Shown here: in pieces, positions 19,860 to 28,232 of the stretch | Numbering within the stretch: the first letter of the stretch is position 1 | Layout of the letters: each line of letters begins with the position of its first letter | Origin: Desulfitobacterium dichloroeliminans LMG P-21439 | Lineage (GTDB): Bacteria > Bacillota > Desulfitobacteriia > Desulfitobacteriales > Desulfitobacteriaceae | Length of the DNA: 64,000 nucleotides | Assembly: GCF_000243135.2 (NCBI RefSeq) | Contig: NC_019903.1 | Coordinates: forward strand, 3,448,001-3,512,000 | Direction: 5' to 3' | Made by a program: the position numbers and the translations under genes | Notes under the pieces: model-generated | What the model was told of the DNA's origin: nothing | What the model saw: only the letters and a program-made list of their open reading frames with translations | Database searches by the model: none

Positions 19860-21041
19860 TTATTTCGCTTGAAGCACTTTCACAGCTTCCGTCTGTGCCC
19901 AACTAAGAGCATCCTCTGGCTTTACCCCACTCCAAGCCTTTTGCCAAGCTTGGTCCTGGAGGGGCAAAAGCTTCCCTTCCATAGCATTACCCGGCAAGGA
20001 CCAGACTCTAGCTAGACTTAACCCCACTTGACGAAGAAGTCCTGTTTGGGCTTCTTCACGACTATAAAAAGAGCTACTGGCAGGAAAACGTTTTCCGGCC
20101 TTAGCGATAGCCCACTGGGCATCCGGGGAAAGCAGCTCATCTTCTACCAAGCGGATGAGTGGGTTCAGCTCCTCTGTGGATTTGATAGAGGAGTTAGCGA
20201 TGCCGATGGTTCTTCCCGTCAAAATTTCCCCTTTTCCGCCTGTCAACTGAGTAAGGGGCACGCTTCCCCAAGGAATAGTCGCTGCCAATCCCTGAGCTTG
20301 ACTGGCCGAGGCTACGGTATAAGCAACCTGAGCATTCACGAATAAATTCCAAGCATTGGGGTCAACTAATAAAAGATTCCCCTCCCGCCAGGCTAAAAGC
20401 TGTTGAAGAAAGATAAGATTTGCCGGGTCCTGAAGTGCAGGCTGTCCATTACTAGCAAACTTCCCCCCTTGGGCTAACCACCAAGGACTTAAAGTCTTGG
20501 TATCCAGCGCTGATAACGCAATCACTCCCTTGGCCGCTGAAAACTCCGCCAAATTAGCAGGCAACGGGGCGACATCAGTACGATAATAGAATAAAGGAAC
20601 ATCGACGGAAAGTGGTAGGGCATATGTCTTTTCCCCATAATTAAATTGTGTCACTAAGCCAAGGAACGGGTCCGAATTACCGATAACCGGAGCTAAAGCC
20701 CCTTGATGAAAAAGATTGGTTAAGGCTTTGGCAGAGGTGAGAAAGATTTCCGGTCCTTCCCCACCCGCTTGCGCAAGATAAGCAAGATTAGCCATCTTCT
20801 CTTCTTCAATATATTCTAGTCGGATAATCACTTCCGGGTGTGCGTCCATAACTCTTTGGCTTTGTTTTCCCAATTCTTGAGCTTCCGCTCCCGTTAAAGA
20901 ATGCCACAACTCAATCACTGCTGGTGCAGCTCCTCCCGGCAAGCCTTGCTGTGGATCCTCACCACAGCCTGTGAGCAGGAGCGCTAGAAGTCCGATGATG
21001 AGGATGCTATGAAGAACTCGTTTGGCCAAACCCTTAACCAT
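19860..21041 (-). CDS. extracellular solute-binding lipoprotein (family 1, sugar ABC type)
   Basis: 393 residues. A lipoprotein signal ends in LLLTGC (Cys26). The mature part shows the family 1 solute-binding pattern (VIELWHSLTGAEAQELGKQ, EIFLTSAKALTNLFHQGALAP, and a C-terminal region with SPDAQWAIAKAGKRFPASS). Such proteins capture a sugar or oligosaccharide for an ABC importer. No permease or ATPase accompanies it: it stops 23 nt before rapZ and follows a radical SAM gene by 41 nt. It is therefore an orphan binding protein, and its ligand is unknown. Confidence 0.85.
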   Translation of the reverse strand: MVKGLAKRVLHSILIIGLLALLLTGCGEDPQQGLPGGAAPAVIELWHSLTGAEAQELGKQSQRVMDAHPEVIIRLEYIEEEKMANLAYLAQAGGEGPEIFLTSAKALTNLFHQGALAPVIGNSDPFLGLVTQFNYGEKTYALPLSVDVPLFYYRTDVAPLPANLAEFSAAKGVIALSALDTKTLSPWWLAQGGKFASNGQPALQDPANLIFLQQLLAWREGNLLLVDPNAWNLFVNAQVAYTVASASQAQGLAATIPWGSVPLTQLTGGKGEILTGRTIGIANSSIKSTEELNPLIRLVEDELLSPDAQWAIAKAGKRFPASSSFYSREEAQTGLLRQVGLSLARVWSLPGNAMEGKLLPLQDQAWQKAWSGVKPEDALSWAQTEAVKVLQAK

Positions 21042-21082
21042 AAAAATGCTCCTTTAACCTGTTATGTGGATTCGTTAATCTG

Positions 21083-22816
21083 TTATATTGGGTTATCTAT
21101 TGGATAACAACTGGCTTTGCCATTTTTATAGAAGAAAAGCACCCACTGGGGCTGAGGTTCACAGAAATAGTCCACGGCAGTAGCCCTTTGCCATTGACGA
21201 CGGTCCATCTGGTTATACTCTGCGATGAGATTCTCCCAGCGTCGATCCCGTTGAAGAGCTTGTCTTTGCTCAGAATAATCCGGTGGCAGAGTCTCCTGAG
21301 AAGGAAGCAGAAAATCCGGGAAAAAGCTCGGTCGTTCCCAAAGATAATAATCATACCTCAGCCTTTCCTGAATGGAGGTTAAGCTTGACGGTTCAGAGCC
21401 GGATTTTTGCGAGTCCCAGAAGTGCCATAACTTTTCAAAAAGGGCCTTAGCCGACCAATTCTGCTTAAACCAGCCTTGATTACGCCAATATTCCGCAAAC
21501 TCATGATAGAAGTCAAAGGGGGTAGGGTATTGCTGAATAACCCAGTCTAGTGTTCTGCCAAACCGCCCCGAATTATAATAGCGATCAAGAATATCTTCCA
21601 AGCGATGCAGTCTTAGTATTTCTTCATGACTTAAATCTGCTGTTTGCAGAATTGAATACGGAGGATCAGGAGCATAAATCAATCCATATTGCTCACTTCT
21701 CTCTCGTAAACCGGAACCTTTAAGAACCTTTAGAAAACCTAGTTGTAGCATATCTGGTTGAACTGCATACACCTCATTAAAGGACATTCGAAAGCTAGAC
21801 CAACCTTCTTTAGGTAACCCTGCAATGAGATCCAGATGCAGATGGGCTTTGTTCATCTCTTGAATCTCTCTGATATACTTTGCCCACCGATCAAAATGCT
21901 GGGGCCGGCAGATTATCGAGAGAGTCTCGGGGTTCGTGGATTGTACACCGATTTCGAATTGAACTAAATCCTTGGGGTAATCCCGTAAATAATCCAGCCA
22001 ATCCTCATCGAGCAGCTCTCCGGCCATTTCACAATGAACGCGAACCCCTGCCTCAGTCGGGTAGTGAGCGGCCTCTTCCCGAGCAATATCAAGAATTCTA
22101 AAGGAATGCTCCTTATTTACATTAAAGGTGCGATCCACCAGTTTAATCGTACGTGCTCCACAGCTCAAAGCACGACGGATAATTTCTCGAAAACGTTCGG
22201 GCGGTAGATATCTGACTCCCTGGAATGTGGAAGAAAGACAATATTGACAGTTAAAAGGACAGCCACGAATGGTCTCAACGTAAGCAAGGCGTCCCTGAAA
22301 ATCTTCTTTTCCGCCATAAGGATTAGGCAGCTTGGTCATGGCAAGTTGCTGGCGGTGCTGATTAATCATGATTTCTTGGTTCTGGGGATTCCGCCAAGCC
22401 AATCCTGACACTTCCGCCAGATTCGCTCCCAACTCCCAAGCGCGAAGAAGTTCAAGGAGAGTGACTTCACCTTCCCCCAGAACCACTGCATCAATCTCAG
22501 TATTTTCCCTCAAAAAACAATCGGCCTCAAAGGATACTTCCGGTCCTCCAACGAGAATCCGAGTACGGGGAGACGTCGGCCGTAGCTGGCGGATCACAGC
22601 GAGGGTCTCCTTCAGGTTCCAAATATAACAGGAAAAGCCAATGACATCTGCCTTGGCTTCAAATATCTCCGCTTCAATCCGCTCTATCGGTTCGTTAATG
22701 GTGAACTCACGAATCTCAACCTCAGGAAACTCACCCTTAACACTCTCACGTAGGTACCGTATAGCCAAATTGGTATGCACATATTTCGCATTTAATGCGA
22801 CCAGTAAAATTCGCAA
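21083..22816 (-). CDS. B12-binding-domain radical SAM protein with DUF4080-like C-terminus
   Basis: 577 residues with a TTG start at 22816 (GGAG 9 nt upstream). Residues about 1-135 form a cobalamin-binding-type Rossmann domain (RILLVALNAKYVHTN, VIGFSCYIWN, RILVGGPEVSFEA). The radical SAM core follows, with the CX3CX2C cluster motif in TIRGCPFNCQYCLSS. The C-terminal about 170 residues match what I know as DUF4080. The reaction is unknown; many relatives are methylases or methylthiolases. It precedes the orphan binding protein on the same strand. Confidence 0.87.
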   Translation of the reverse strand: MRILLVALNAKYVHTNLAIRYLRESVKGEFPEVEIREFTINEPIERIEAEIFEAKADVIGFSCYIWNLKETLAVIRQLRPTSPRTRILVGGPEVSFEADCFLRENTEIDAVVLGEGEVTLLELLRAWELGANLAEVSGLAWRNPQNQEIMINQHRQQLAMTKLPNPYGGKEDFQGRLAYVETIRGCPFNCQYCLSSTFQGVRYLPPERFREIIRRALSCGARTIKLVDRTFNVNKEHSFRILDIAREEAAHYPTEAGVRVHCEMAGELLDEDWLDYLRDYPKDLVQFEIGVQSTNPETLSIICRPQHFDRWAKYIREIQEMNKAHLHLDLIAGLPKEGWSSFRMSFNEVYAVQPDMLQLGFLKVLKGSGLRERSEQYGLIYAPDPPYSILQTADLSHEEILRLHRLEDILDRYYNSGRFGRTLDWVIQQYPTPFDFYHEFAEYWRNQGWFKQNWSAKALFEKLWHFWDSQKSGSEPSSLTSIQERLRYDYYLWERPSFFPDFLLPSQETLPPDYSEQRQALQRDRRWENLIAEYNQMDRRQWQRATAVDYFCEPQPQWVLFFYKNGKASCYPIDNPI

Positions 22817-23033
22817 AAGGATCGACTCCTTTCCTCTCTAGTATAGCTTTAACCAGCGTCCTTTGCAATTACGATGCCAAACTTTATCTCATCCCAGAAT
22901 TTTAGTATTTATTAATAGTTAAATCGATTAATACTGAAGAATTATCCTTATGGACTGTCTAATCCATGGTGTCGTGTCACCCTTTTATGAAGCTTATGAA
23001 TATACTGTTCTATGGTATAGCGCAGGTATGAGG
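22817..23033. other. intergenic stretch left of the IS110 element, no gene
   Basis: AT-rich sequence without a convincing coding frame. Near its right end lie TATACT and GGTATA elements and then GAGGTGATTAGC followed by GTG, a good plus-strand ribosome site that leads straight into the IS insertion point. It could be the promoter and leader of the small frame continued at 24461. Confidence 0.4.
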
Positions 23034-24463
23034 TGATTAGCGTGAAAAATAACTTAGCTCAGCTCTAAAATGGGTACACTAAACTAAGGCCTCTAAGGCC
23101 CAGAAAAAATTAAGCTTCGTTTTAAACCATAGAGATGTCAGTTTCTTTTATTAGACCCAGAGAAATCAGAAGTTTTGCTGCTTGTTTAACTGCTTTCTCT
23201 TTCTGCTTTTCCACCATTTCATGTGGCATATCAATTTTATACAGATCACTCGGATTAAACTCTTCACCCGTAACAAACATGTTGTAGATGGCGGTGAGTA
23301 TCATCCTTGCGATAGCGATTATGGCTCTTTTTTTGCCTCTTCTTTTACTGATGCGTTCATACTTGACTCTGTAGTAAGGAGAGATGTTCGATTTCACGGC
23401 TGCATGGGCAACTTGTACCAATGCAGGTTTGAGGTAGACACCAGCACGTGTTATTCGAACCGATTTTTTCTTGCCAGCAGATTCATTGTTGCCAGGCGTT
23501 AAGCCCGCCCAGCAGCATAACCGCTTGGAGTTGGCAAACTGAGACATATCAGTACCAATCTCGGAGATGATGGTGATAGCAGAAGCTCTGTCAACTCCGG
23601 GAATGGTACAAAGAAGAGTAATCGCACTCTCATACGGTTCGATCAGCTTATCCAGCTTTTTATCTAACTTTGCGATAGACTGTTCGATGAATTCAAGATG
23701 AGAACGAACCAATACGATACGTTCCTTTTGCTCCTTGGTCATCTGATACCCTTCAATGGATTCAACCACTGTAACTGCTTTTTTCTTCAAAGACCTTTGG
23801 AGAAGGGATGAACAGTATTCCGGGTTGAAAGAGTCCGATGAAATTAAGTAATCCGTGATGGAAGAGGCAGATTTGCCAAACATGTCGGAAACGACAGCAT
23901 CAAGGGCTACATTACAGATGGTGAAAGCGTTCTGAAAACGGTTCTTCTCACTACTTCTACAGGAAACAAGTTTGAATCGATAGCGGGTGTATTCACGCAG
24001 AATGCGAATGGGCTTAGGGGGAATATAACTTCCTGGAACTAAGCCTAAACGAAAAAGGTCTCCAATCCATTTGGAATCTTTGGTATCATCCTTGTTTCCC
24101 TTGACAGCCCTTACCCATTTGGGATTGGCGACAGTGGTACGAATGGTATCTTCCAAAAGGTTAAAGATGGGGACCCAGTATTTCCCGGTGGATTCCATGC
24201 ACACATCAAAGCAGTTATTTTCAATTAGCCACTGCTTAAATTGGAGAATGGACTTGTTAAAAGTAGAGAATCTCTTTTTGGAATAGTGAGGGATAATTCC
24301 CTGTGAAGTAATGATTGTGGCGACGAGAAACGTCTTATGCACATCGACACCACAGCAGATAGGGTAAACAACTTTCATAGCACAACCTCCTTTCATTGTC
24401 GAGGAGGAAGACATTGACTGAATCGTCACACATTAGCGAATAGCTTAAACAATGATTAGCGTG
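23034..24463 (-). mobile_element. IS110-family insertion sequence, about 1.43 kb
   Basis: The boundaries are proposed from an 11-bp perfect direct repeat TGATTAGCGTG at 23034-23044 and 24453-24463 that flanks the transposase gene with about 75 nt of non-coding sequence on each side. There are no obvious terminal inverted repeats, as usual for the family. Joining the flanks at the repeat restores a continuous plus-strand frame. The exact ends and any bridge RNA remain unproven, since 75 nt is short for a known bridge RNA. Confidence 0.65.
23122..24378 (-). CDS. IS110-family transposase (DEDD recombinase)
   Basis: 418 residues from the ATG at 24378 (AAAGGAGG 7 nt upstream). N-terminal RuvC-like DEDD domain (CCGVDVHKTFLVAT, VCMESTGKYWVPI, ANPKWVRAVKGNKDDTKDS) and C-terminal Transposase_20 domain with its conserved serine region (LLCTIPGVDRASAITIISEIG, CCWAGLTPGNNESAGK). 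The protein appears full length and undamaged, so the element may still be active. Its base composition is more AT-rich than the neighbouring housekeeping genes. Confidence 0.95.
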   Translation of the reverse strand: MKVVYPICCGVDVHKTFLVATIITSQGIIPHYSKKRFSTFNKSILQFKQWLIENNCFDVCMESTGKYWVPIFNLLEDTIRTTVANPKWVRAVKGNKDDTKDSKWIGDLFRLGLVPGSYIPPKPIRILREYTRYRFKLVSCRSSEKNRFQNAFTICNVALDAVVSDMFGKSASSITDYLISSDSFNPEYCSSLLQRSLKKKAVTVVESIEGYQMTKEQKERIVLVRSHLEFIEQSIAKLDKKLDKLIEPYESAITLLCTIPGVDRASAITIISEIGTDMSQFANSKRLCCWAGLTPGNNESAGKKKSVRITRAGVYLKPALVQVAHAAVKSNISPYYRVKYERISKRRGKKRAIIAIARMILTAIYNMFVTGEEFNPSDLYKIDMPHEMVEKQKEKAVKQAAKLLISLGLIKETDISMV

Positions 24464-24589
24464 CGGTCTCAAGGAACCACTTATTTGTGCTTGAAAGACG
24501 ATTCTCACACAGGTTACTATACTGATTTAAGCCGCGAAGGACAGTCTACGACTCACCTCGCCGTGCTTTGTAGTGTATCTTCTCCTTAG
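24461..24589 (+). pseudogene. small plus-strand frame interrupted near its start by the IS110 element
   Basis: From GTG at 24461 a 42-codon frame (beginning VRSQGTTYLCLKDDSHTG) runs to TAG at 24587. If the IS is excised at the 11-bp repeat, the GAGGTGATTAGC ribosome site at 23031-23042 is brought directly in front of that GTG. The product is not recognised, so it may be a real small gene whose expression was cut off, or chance. Confidence 0.35.
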
Positions 24590-24677
24590 AATAGTCTTAA
24601 CAAATAATGGTAAAACCGCGCACCCATTTTTCATTACTATTTGTGCCGCCAGCGGTAGCGGCGGAATGGAGGATACT

Positions 24678-25976
24678 ATGAGAATTTTAAGAAGGGGTTC
24701 CCGAGGTAGCGATGTGTCAGAAGTCCAGGCACGCTTAAGTGAACTTGGCTATCTTCCGGGACCCGTTGATGGCATCTTTGGTGTAAGGACGGAGGCGGCA
24801 GTCAAACAATTTCAAAGGGATCGCGGTCTGGTTCCCGACGGCATCGTTGGCCCTCTTACTTACAATGCATTGTTTCAACCCGGACCCCAACCGGACTACA
24901 TTCTCTATACGATTAAAGCTGGTGATACCTTCTATAAGCTTTCTCTAAGCTATGGAGTTTCTGTGGATGAAATCATCGCCGCCAACCCTGGGGTGAATCC
25001 TTATCAATTACGAATCGGACAACGCATAAGAATCCCCAAGGCCCCAGGCAAACGCCATACGTTCTCTGCTTGGGTCCCCTATTGGGCTCAACAAGAGGCC
25101 ATGGCTGTTGTTCGTCAGCATGCTGAGCTGATTACAACTCTTTCCCCCTTCTGGTATGAGCTCACTCCCACCGGCGATCTGATCGTTTATCCAAATGGAG
25201 AAGACTCCTCCCTGATTGAATTTACGCGTTCCCAAGGCATTGCCCTTATCCCCCTAATCGCCAACAATTTCAATCGACAACTTGTCTCGACCATGCTCAA
25301 CAACCCTACCGTCCGCCAACACCATATTACAACCATCGTTAATAAAGTTCGCACCATGAACTATGAGGGAATTGAGATTGACTATGAAAATATCGCCGCC
25401 GCTGATCGTTACCTGTTCGTGGAATTTCTAAGAGAGCTTAAAGCAGCCCTAGCACCCGATAATAAAAAACTATACGTCGCCATTCAAGCAAAAACAAGGG
25501 CTGATGAACCTGGCAGCAGTGCAGGTCATGATTATCCGGGAATCGGGAGTGCCGTCGATGTCGTTCGTCTCATGCTCTACGACTACAGCTGGGACACTCC
25601 CGGATCGATTGCTCCAGCCAGCTGGATTCGCCAGGTCTTGGACTATGCAGTAACCGTCATCCCTCGTGCCAAGCTCGAAGCAGGTTTGCCCACCTATGGT
25701 TATGATTGGGGGACCAATCGAAGCAGTGTTACCTATGATGCTGCCATCCGTCTCGCTCAGCAACACCAAGTTCAAATCATCCAAGATCCCCAAAATGGTC
25801 CCCACTTCAGCTATACAGATAATGGAGTTTCCCACCAAGTCTGGTTCACAAACGCAGTCAACTTCGCAACCTTTGTGGATATTGTCAATGAATATAATAT
25901 CCGCGGTATCTCTATATGGCATCCCGGCGGGGATGATCCACAGATTTATACAGTGATTCAGGATCGACTCCAGTAA
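24678..25976 (+). CDS. peptidoglycan-binding/LysM/GH18 cell-wall hydrolase (spore cortex-lytic type)
   Basis: 432 residues from the ATG at 24678 (GGAGG 5 nt upstream; the longer upstream frame lacks a ribosome site). Residues about 5-65 are a PG_binding_1 domain (GSDVSEVQARLSELGY, DGIFGVRTEAAVKQFQ), 75-120 a LysM domain (YTIKAGDTFYKLSLSYGV), and 125-430 a GH18 barrel. The DXXDXDXE-like motif YEGIEIDYE places the acid at Glu237. Close in design to Bacillus cortical-fragment lytic proteins (SleL/YaaH class). No signal peptide is seen. Function as an N-acetylglucosaminidase is inferred. Confidence 0.9.
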   Translation: MRILRRGSRGSDVSEVQARLSELGYLPGPVDGIFGVRTEAAVKQFQRDRGLVPDGIVGPLTYNALFQPGPQPDYILYTIKAGDTFYKLSLSYGVSVDEIIAANPGVNPYQLRIGQRIRIPKAPGKRHTFSAWVPYWAQQEAMAVVRQHAELITTLSPFWYELTPTGDLIVYPNGEDSSLIEFTRSQGIALIPLIANNFNRQLVSTMLNNPTVRQHHITTIVNKVRTMNYEGIEIDYENIAAADRYLFVEFLRELKAALAPDNKKLYVAIQAKTRADEPGSSAGHDYPGIGSAVDVVRLMLYDYSWDTPGSIAPASWIRQVLDYAVTVIPRAKLEAGLPTYGYDWGTNRSSVTYDAAIRLAQQHQVQIIQDPQNGPHFSYTDNGVSHQVWFTNAVNFATFVDIVNEYNIRGISIWHPGGDDPQIYTVIQDRLQ

Positions 25977-26013
25977 TCCACAGGCTACTCCTCCTTTAGG
26001 ATGAAATGATGCA

Positions 26014-26057
26014 GAAGAGGCCTCCTCCGAGAAATATCTCGTTGGATGCCTCTTTTT
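26014..26057 (+). terminator. intrinsic terminator after the GH18 gene
   Basis: AGAGGC/GCCTCT (26016-26021 with 26048-26053) with an inner CGAGA/TCTCG pair, followed by TTTTT on the plus strand. Confidence 0.85.
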
Positions 26058-26104
26058 CCATTCTTCTTTAAATCCTTTTGCCTTTTCCATTCAACCCTCA
26101 AGTC

Positions 26105-27151
26105 TTAACTATGAAACCCTCCCGGGAAGAGAATGGGAGCAACTTCGGGGGATAAAACACCAAACTCATACCCTCGCTGTTTAAGAAACTGAATAATCTG
26201 AGGTAAGGCTTCTACTGTGGTACCTTTGCCATAGGAGTCATGCATAAGAAGAATAATACGATCCCTACCCGGGACCTGCTCCTTGACGTTTTTAAGGATC
26301 GTCTCTACAGACACCACTGGAGCAGTGGAGTCCCCGGTGCTGACATTCCAGTCATACACTAAGTAGTCTTCTGCATCTACCGCATTATAGTAACTGACGT
26401 GGAAGTTACCGTGGGTACCTCCCGGTGTACGAATCACTTGCGGACGAACACCAATGAGTCGATAAATCAATTCCTCGTTCTTCTTAAGGTTGGCAACAAA
26501 GTCCTCTGGGCTGCGATAAATCTCACTATAATTATGAGAATAGGTATGATTACCTATAACATTGCCTTGTTCGTAGGTCTGCTTGAATAACTCCGGATAT
26601 TTTTCCACCTGAGTCCCGATCACAAAGAACGTGGCCTGTACCCCTTCCCTCTTGAGAATCTCTAATAGGGGAGCCGTATTCTCTGAAGGACCGTCATCAA
26701 TCGTTAAATATACTATCTTCGGAGGCTCTTCTTTAAAAACCCGATGCTTCATGGCCAACCCCGGAGCGGTCGGTGGTGTACCGGATAATTCATAGAAGGT
26801 GCGAATCGGTGTGCCCGGGGGCGCCGGTACCGGAGCTTGCTTCAGCGGGTCTTTGGAGGGGATTCCCGAAGGGGGTATCTCAGTAAATACTGGGGTGCCT
26901 TCTTCATCACTAACCTTCGGATCTATGTTATCAGTATCATCCTTTTGCTCCTTCTCAGTGGGGTCTTCTAAGGGTTCTGCTGAAGGCCCTTCTGACGGTT
27001 CTTTGGTGGGTCCTTCCGGTTCCCCAGGCTTCTGCTTGTCCTGAACGTCTGGAGTTCCATTGACCATAACAAGAGATTTCAAGGATGTGTCACACCCGGC
27101 TAGGATAAGTACCCCCATGATAAGGAATATAAGTCCGCATCTTCTCCACAT
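26105..27151 (-). CDS. polysaccharide deacetylase lipoprotein
   Basis: 348 residues from the ATG at 27151, which begins a lipoprotein signal (lipobox LILAGC); an ATG at 27202 has no ribosome site and would bury the signal. A Pro/Glu-rich linker (about 30-120) precedes the NodB domain: catalytic Asp pair in YLTIDDGPSE, the metal His pair in GNHTYSHN, RTPGGTHG and LLMHD near the end. It probably deacetylates GlcNAc or MurNAc in the wall, on the outer face of the membrane. It is convergent with the GH18 hydrolase. Confidence 0.92.
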   Translation of the reverse strand: MWRRCGLIFLIMGVLILAGCDTSLKSLVMVNGTPDVQDKQKPGEPEGPTKEPSEGPSAEPLEDPTEKEQKDDTDNIDPKVSDEEGTPVFTEIPPSGIPSKDPLKQAPVPAPPGTPIRTFYELSGTPPTAPGLAMKHRVFKEEPPKIVYLTIDDGPSENTAPLLEILKREGVQATFFVIGTQVEKYPELFKQTYEQGNVIGNHTYSHNYSEIYRSPEDFVANLKKNEELIYRLIGVRPQVIRTPGGTHGNFHVSYYNAVDAEDYLVYDWNVSTGDSTAPVVSVETILKNVKEQVPGRDRIILLMHDSYGKGTTVEALPQIIQFLKQRGYEFGVLSPEVAPILFPGGFHS

Positions 27152-27321
27152 GCTGCTTTCTCTTCTCAAATTATACGCCCCTCTTCTCTGCTGTCTTATC
27201 ATAATCTGTCAAATAGTTACTAAAAAGCAAGAATTCTTACTCATTAATAATAGACGTATAACCCAGTCGTTTTGTTACTCGAAAATGCAAGTTAATAGAA
27301 ATTTAATATTTTCTTATGAGG

Positions 27322-27357
27322 AAAAAGCGCAAGATTTCCCCGAGGGAACTCCTGCGC
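27322..27357 (-). terminator. intrinsic terminator of the sulfur operon
   Basis: GCGCAGGAGTTCCC pairs with GGAAATCTTGCGC (27327-27357), followed by TTTTT on the minus strand, 45 nt past the DsrE-like gene. Confidence 0.87.
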
Positions 27358-27401
27358 CTTCTATCATACTCTTTATATCATTTCTATGCTAGAGGCTTTG
27401 A

Positions 27402-27875
27402 TCAAGTGAAGATAATTTGACCACCGGCGGAAAGATTGTAGAAATCCCCCACGGTGAGGACACTGTCCAACTGATCACAAAAATCCTCTTTCTTCAATTT
27501 AAACATCTCTACTGTTGCCAGGCAGGCATAGATTTTTCCACCGGCGTCAGAAATCATTTCGATAAATTCCCCGATTGGTGGAATATCTAATTCTTCCATC
27601 TGCTTTTTCATCATATTCGTTGCCATGGAGGACATTCCAGGTAATATGCCGATGAGAGAAGGAATACCCATAGCCGGGTTCCCTACCGTAGCGACTTTAA
27701 TGTTATTCATTTTACTCTTTGTTATAGTGTTCAGACCAAAAAAGGTAAAGAATAAATTCACTTCGATTCCCATCATTCTAGCACCGTTGGCCATAATCAA
27801 TCCCGGATATACTCCTTCTAAGGAACCTTGAGAGATAATAATTGAAACCTTCTTAATCTTTCCTTCGTCGCTCAT
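27402..27875 (-). CDS. DsrE/DsrF-like family protein
   Basis: 157 residues from the ATG at 27875 (AAAGGAG upstream). DsrE-type fold: KKVSIIISQGSLEGVYPGLIMANGA, a Met-rich middle, and a central Cys118 in KIYACLATVEMF, with a second Cys133. The family carries or relays persulfide sulfur, or associates with the membrane near sulfide oxidation enzymes. It is the last gene of the operon, overlapping-frame adjacent to the DsrC/TusE-like gene, and precedes a terminator. The sulfur-carrier role is inferred from family and context. Confidence 0.85.
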   Translation of the reverse strand: MSDEGKIKKVSIIISQGSLEGVYPGLIMANGARMMGIEVNLFFTFFGLNTITKSKMNNIKVATVGNPAMGIPSLIGILPGMSSMATNMMKKQMEELDIPPIGEFIEMISDAGGKIYACLATVEMFKLKKEDFCDQLDSVLTVGDFYNLSAGGQIIFT

Positions 27876-27892
27876 ATTAATCCTTCTCCTTT

Positions 27893-28207
27893 CTAGACAC
27901 AACTGACGGGTTTGCTTAAACCAGCAACCTTGGTCGCTTTAAGAAGGGGACCTTCAGGAAATAAAGCATAAAGTTCTTGAGTACCAATGTTGCCGACCTT
28001 GTTTACTCTACGAATAGTTGGGATTTTGCCTGTCTCAGCAAAGTCCTTCTGCAGGAACTCGATAATCTTCCAGTGGCCGGGGGTTAGATCCCCTAACCCG
28101 AGTTCCTTGGCAATAGCCTCGGCAATGTCTTTGTTCCACTGAGCTCCGCTTACCAGATAACCTTCTTCTGTTACATCAACTGAAAAGCCCGCAATGTCCT
28201 TTTTCAT
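27893..28207 (-). CDS. DsrC/TusE-like sulfur carrier protein
   Basis: 104 residues. The family core is clear: GYLVSGAQWNKDIAEAIAKELG, LTPGHWKIIEFLQKDF and IPTIRRVNKVG. The C-terminal arm ends in SCV with the conserved penultimate Cys103. The second arm cysteine found about ten residues upstream in true DsrC is absent (the segment reads KATKVAGLSKP), so it resembles TusE-type carriers that use one cysteine. No dsrAB is present, so dissimilatory sulfite reduction is not implied. Confidence 0.9.
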   Translation of the reverse strand: MKKDIAGFSVDVTEEGYLVSGAQWNKDIAEAIAKELGLGDLTPGHWKIIEFLQKDFAETGKIPTIRRVNKVGNIGTQELYALFPEGPLLKATKVAGLSKPVSCV

Positions 28208-28232
28208 GGTTAGTCCTCCTTTTTATTTTGGG

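Noticed and set aside
25470-26090. Minus-strand open frame of 206 codons
   Set aside because: Overlaps the GH18 gene on the opposite strand, and its content reads as a reversed copy of coding sequence.
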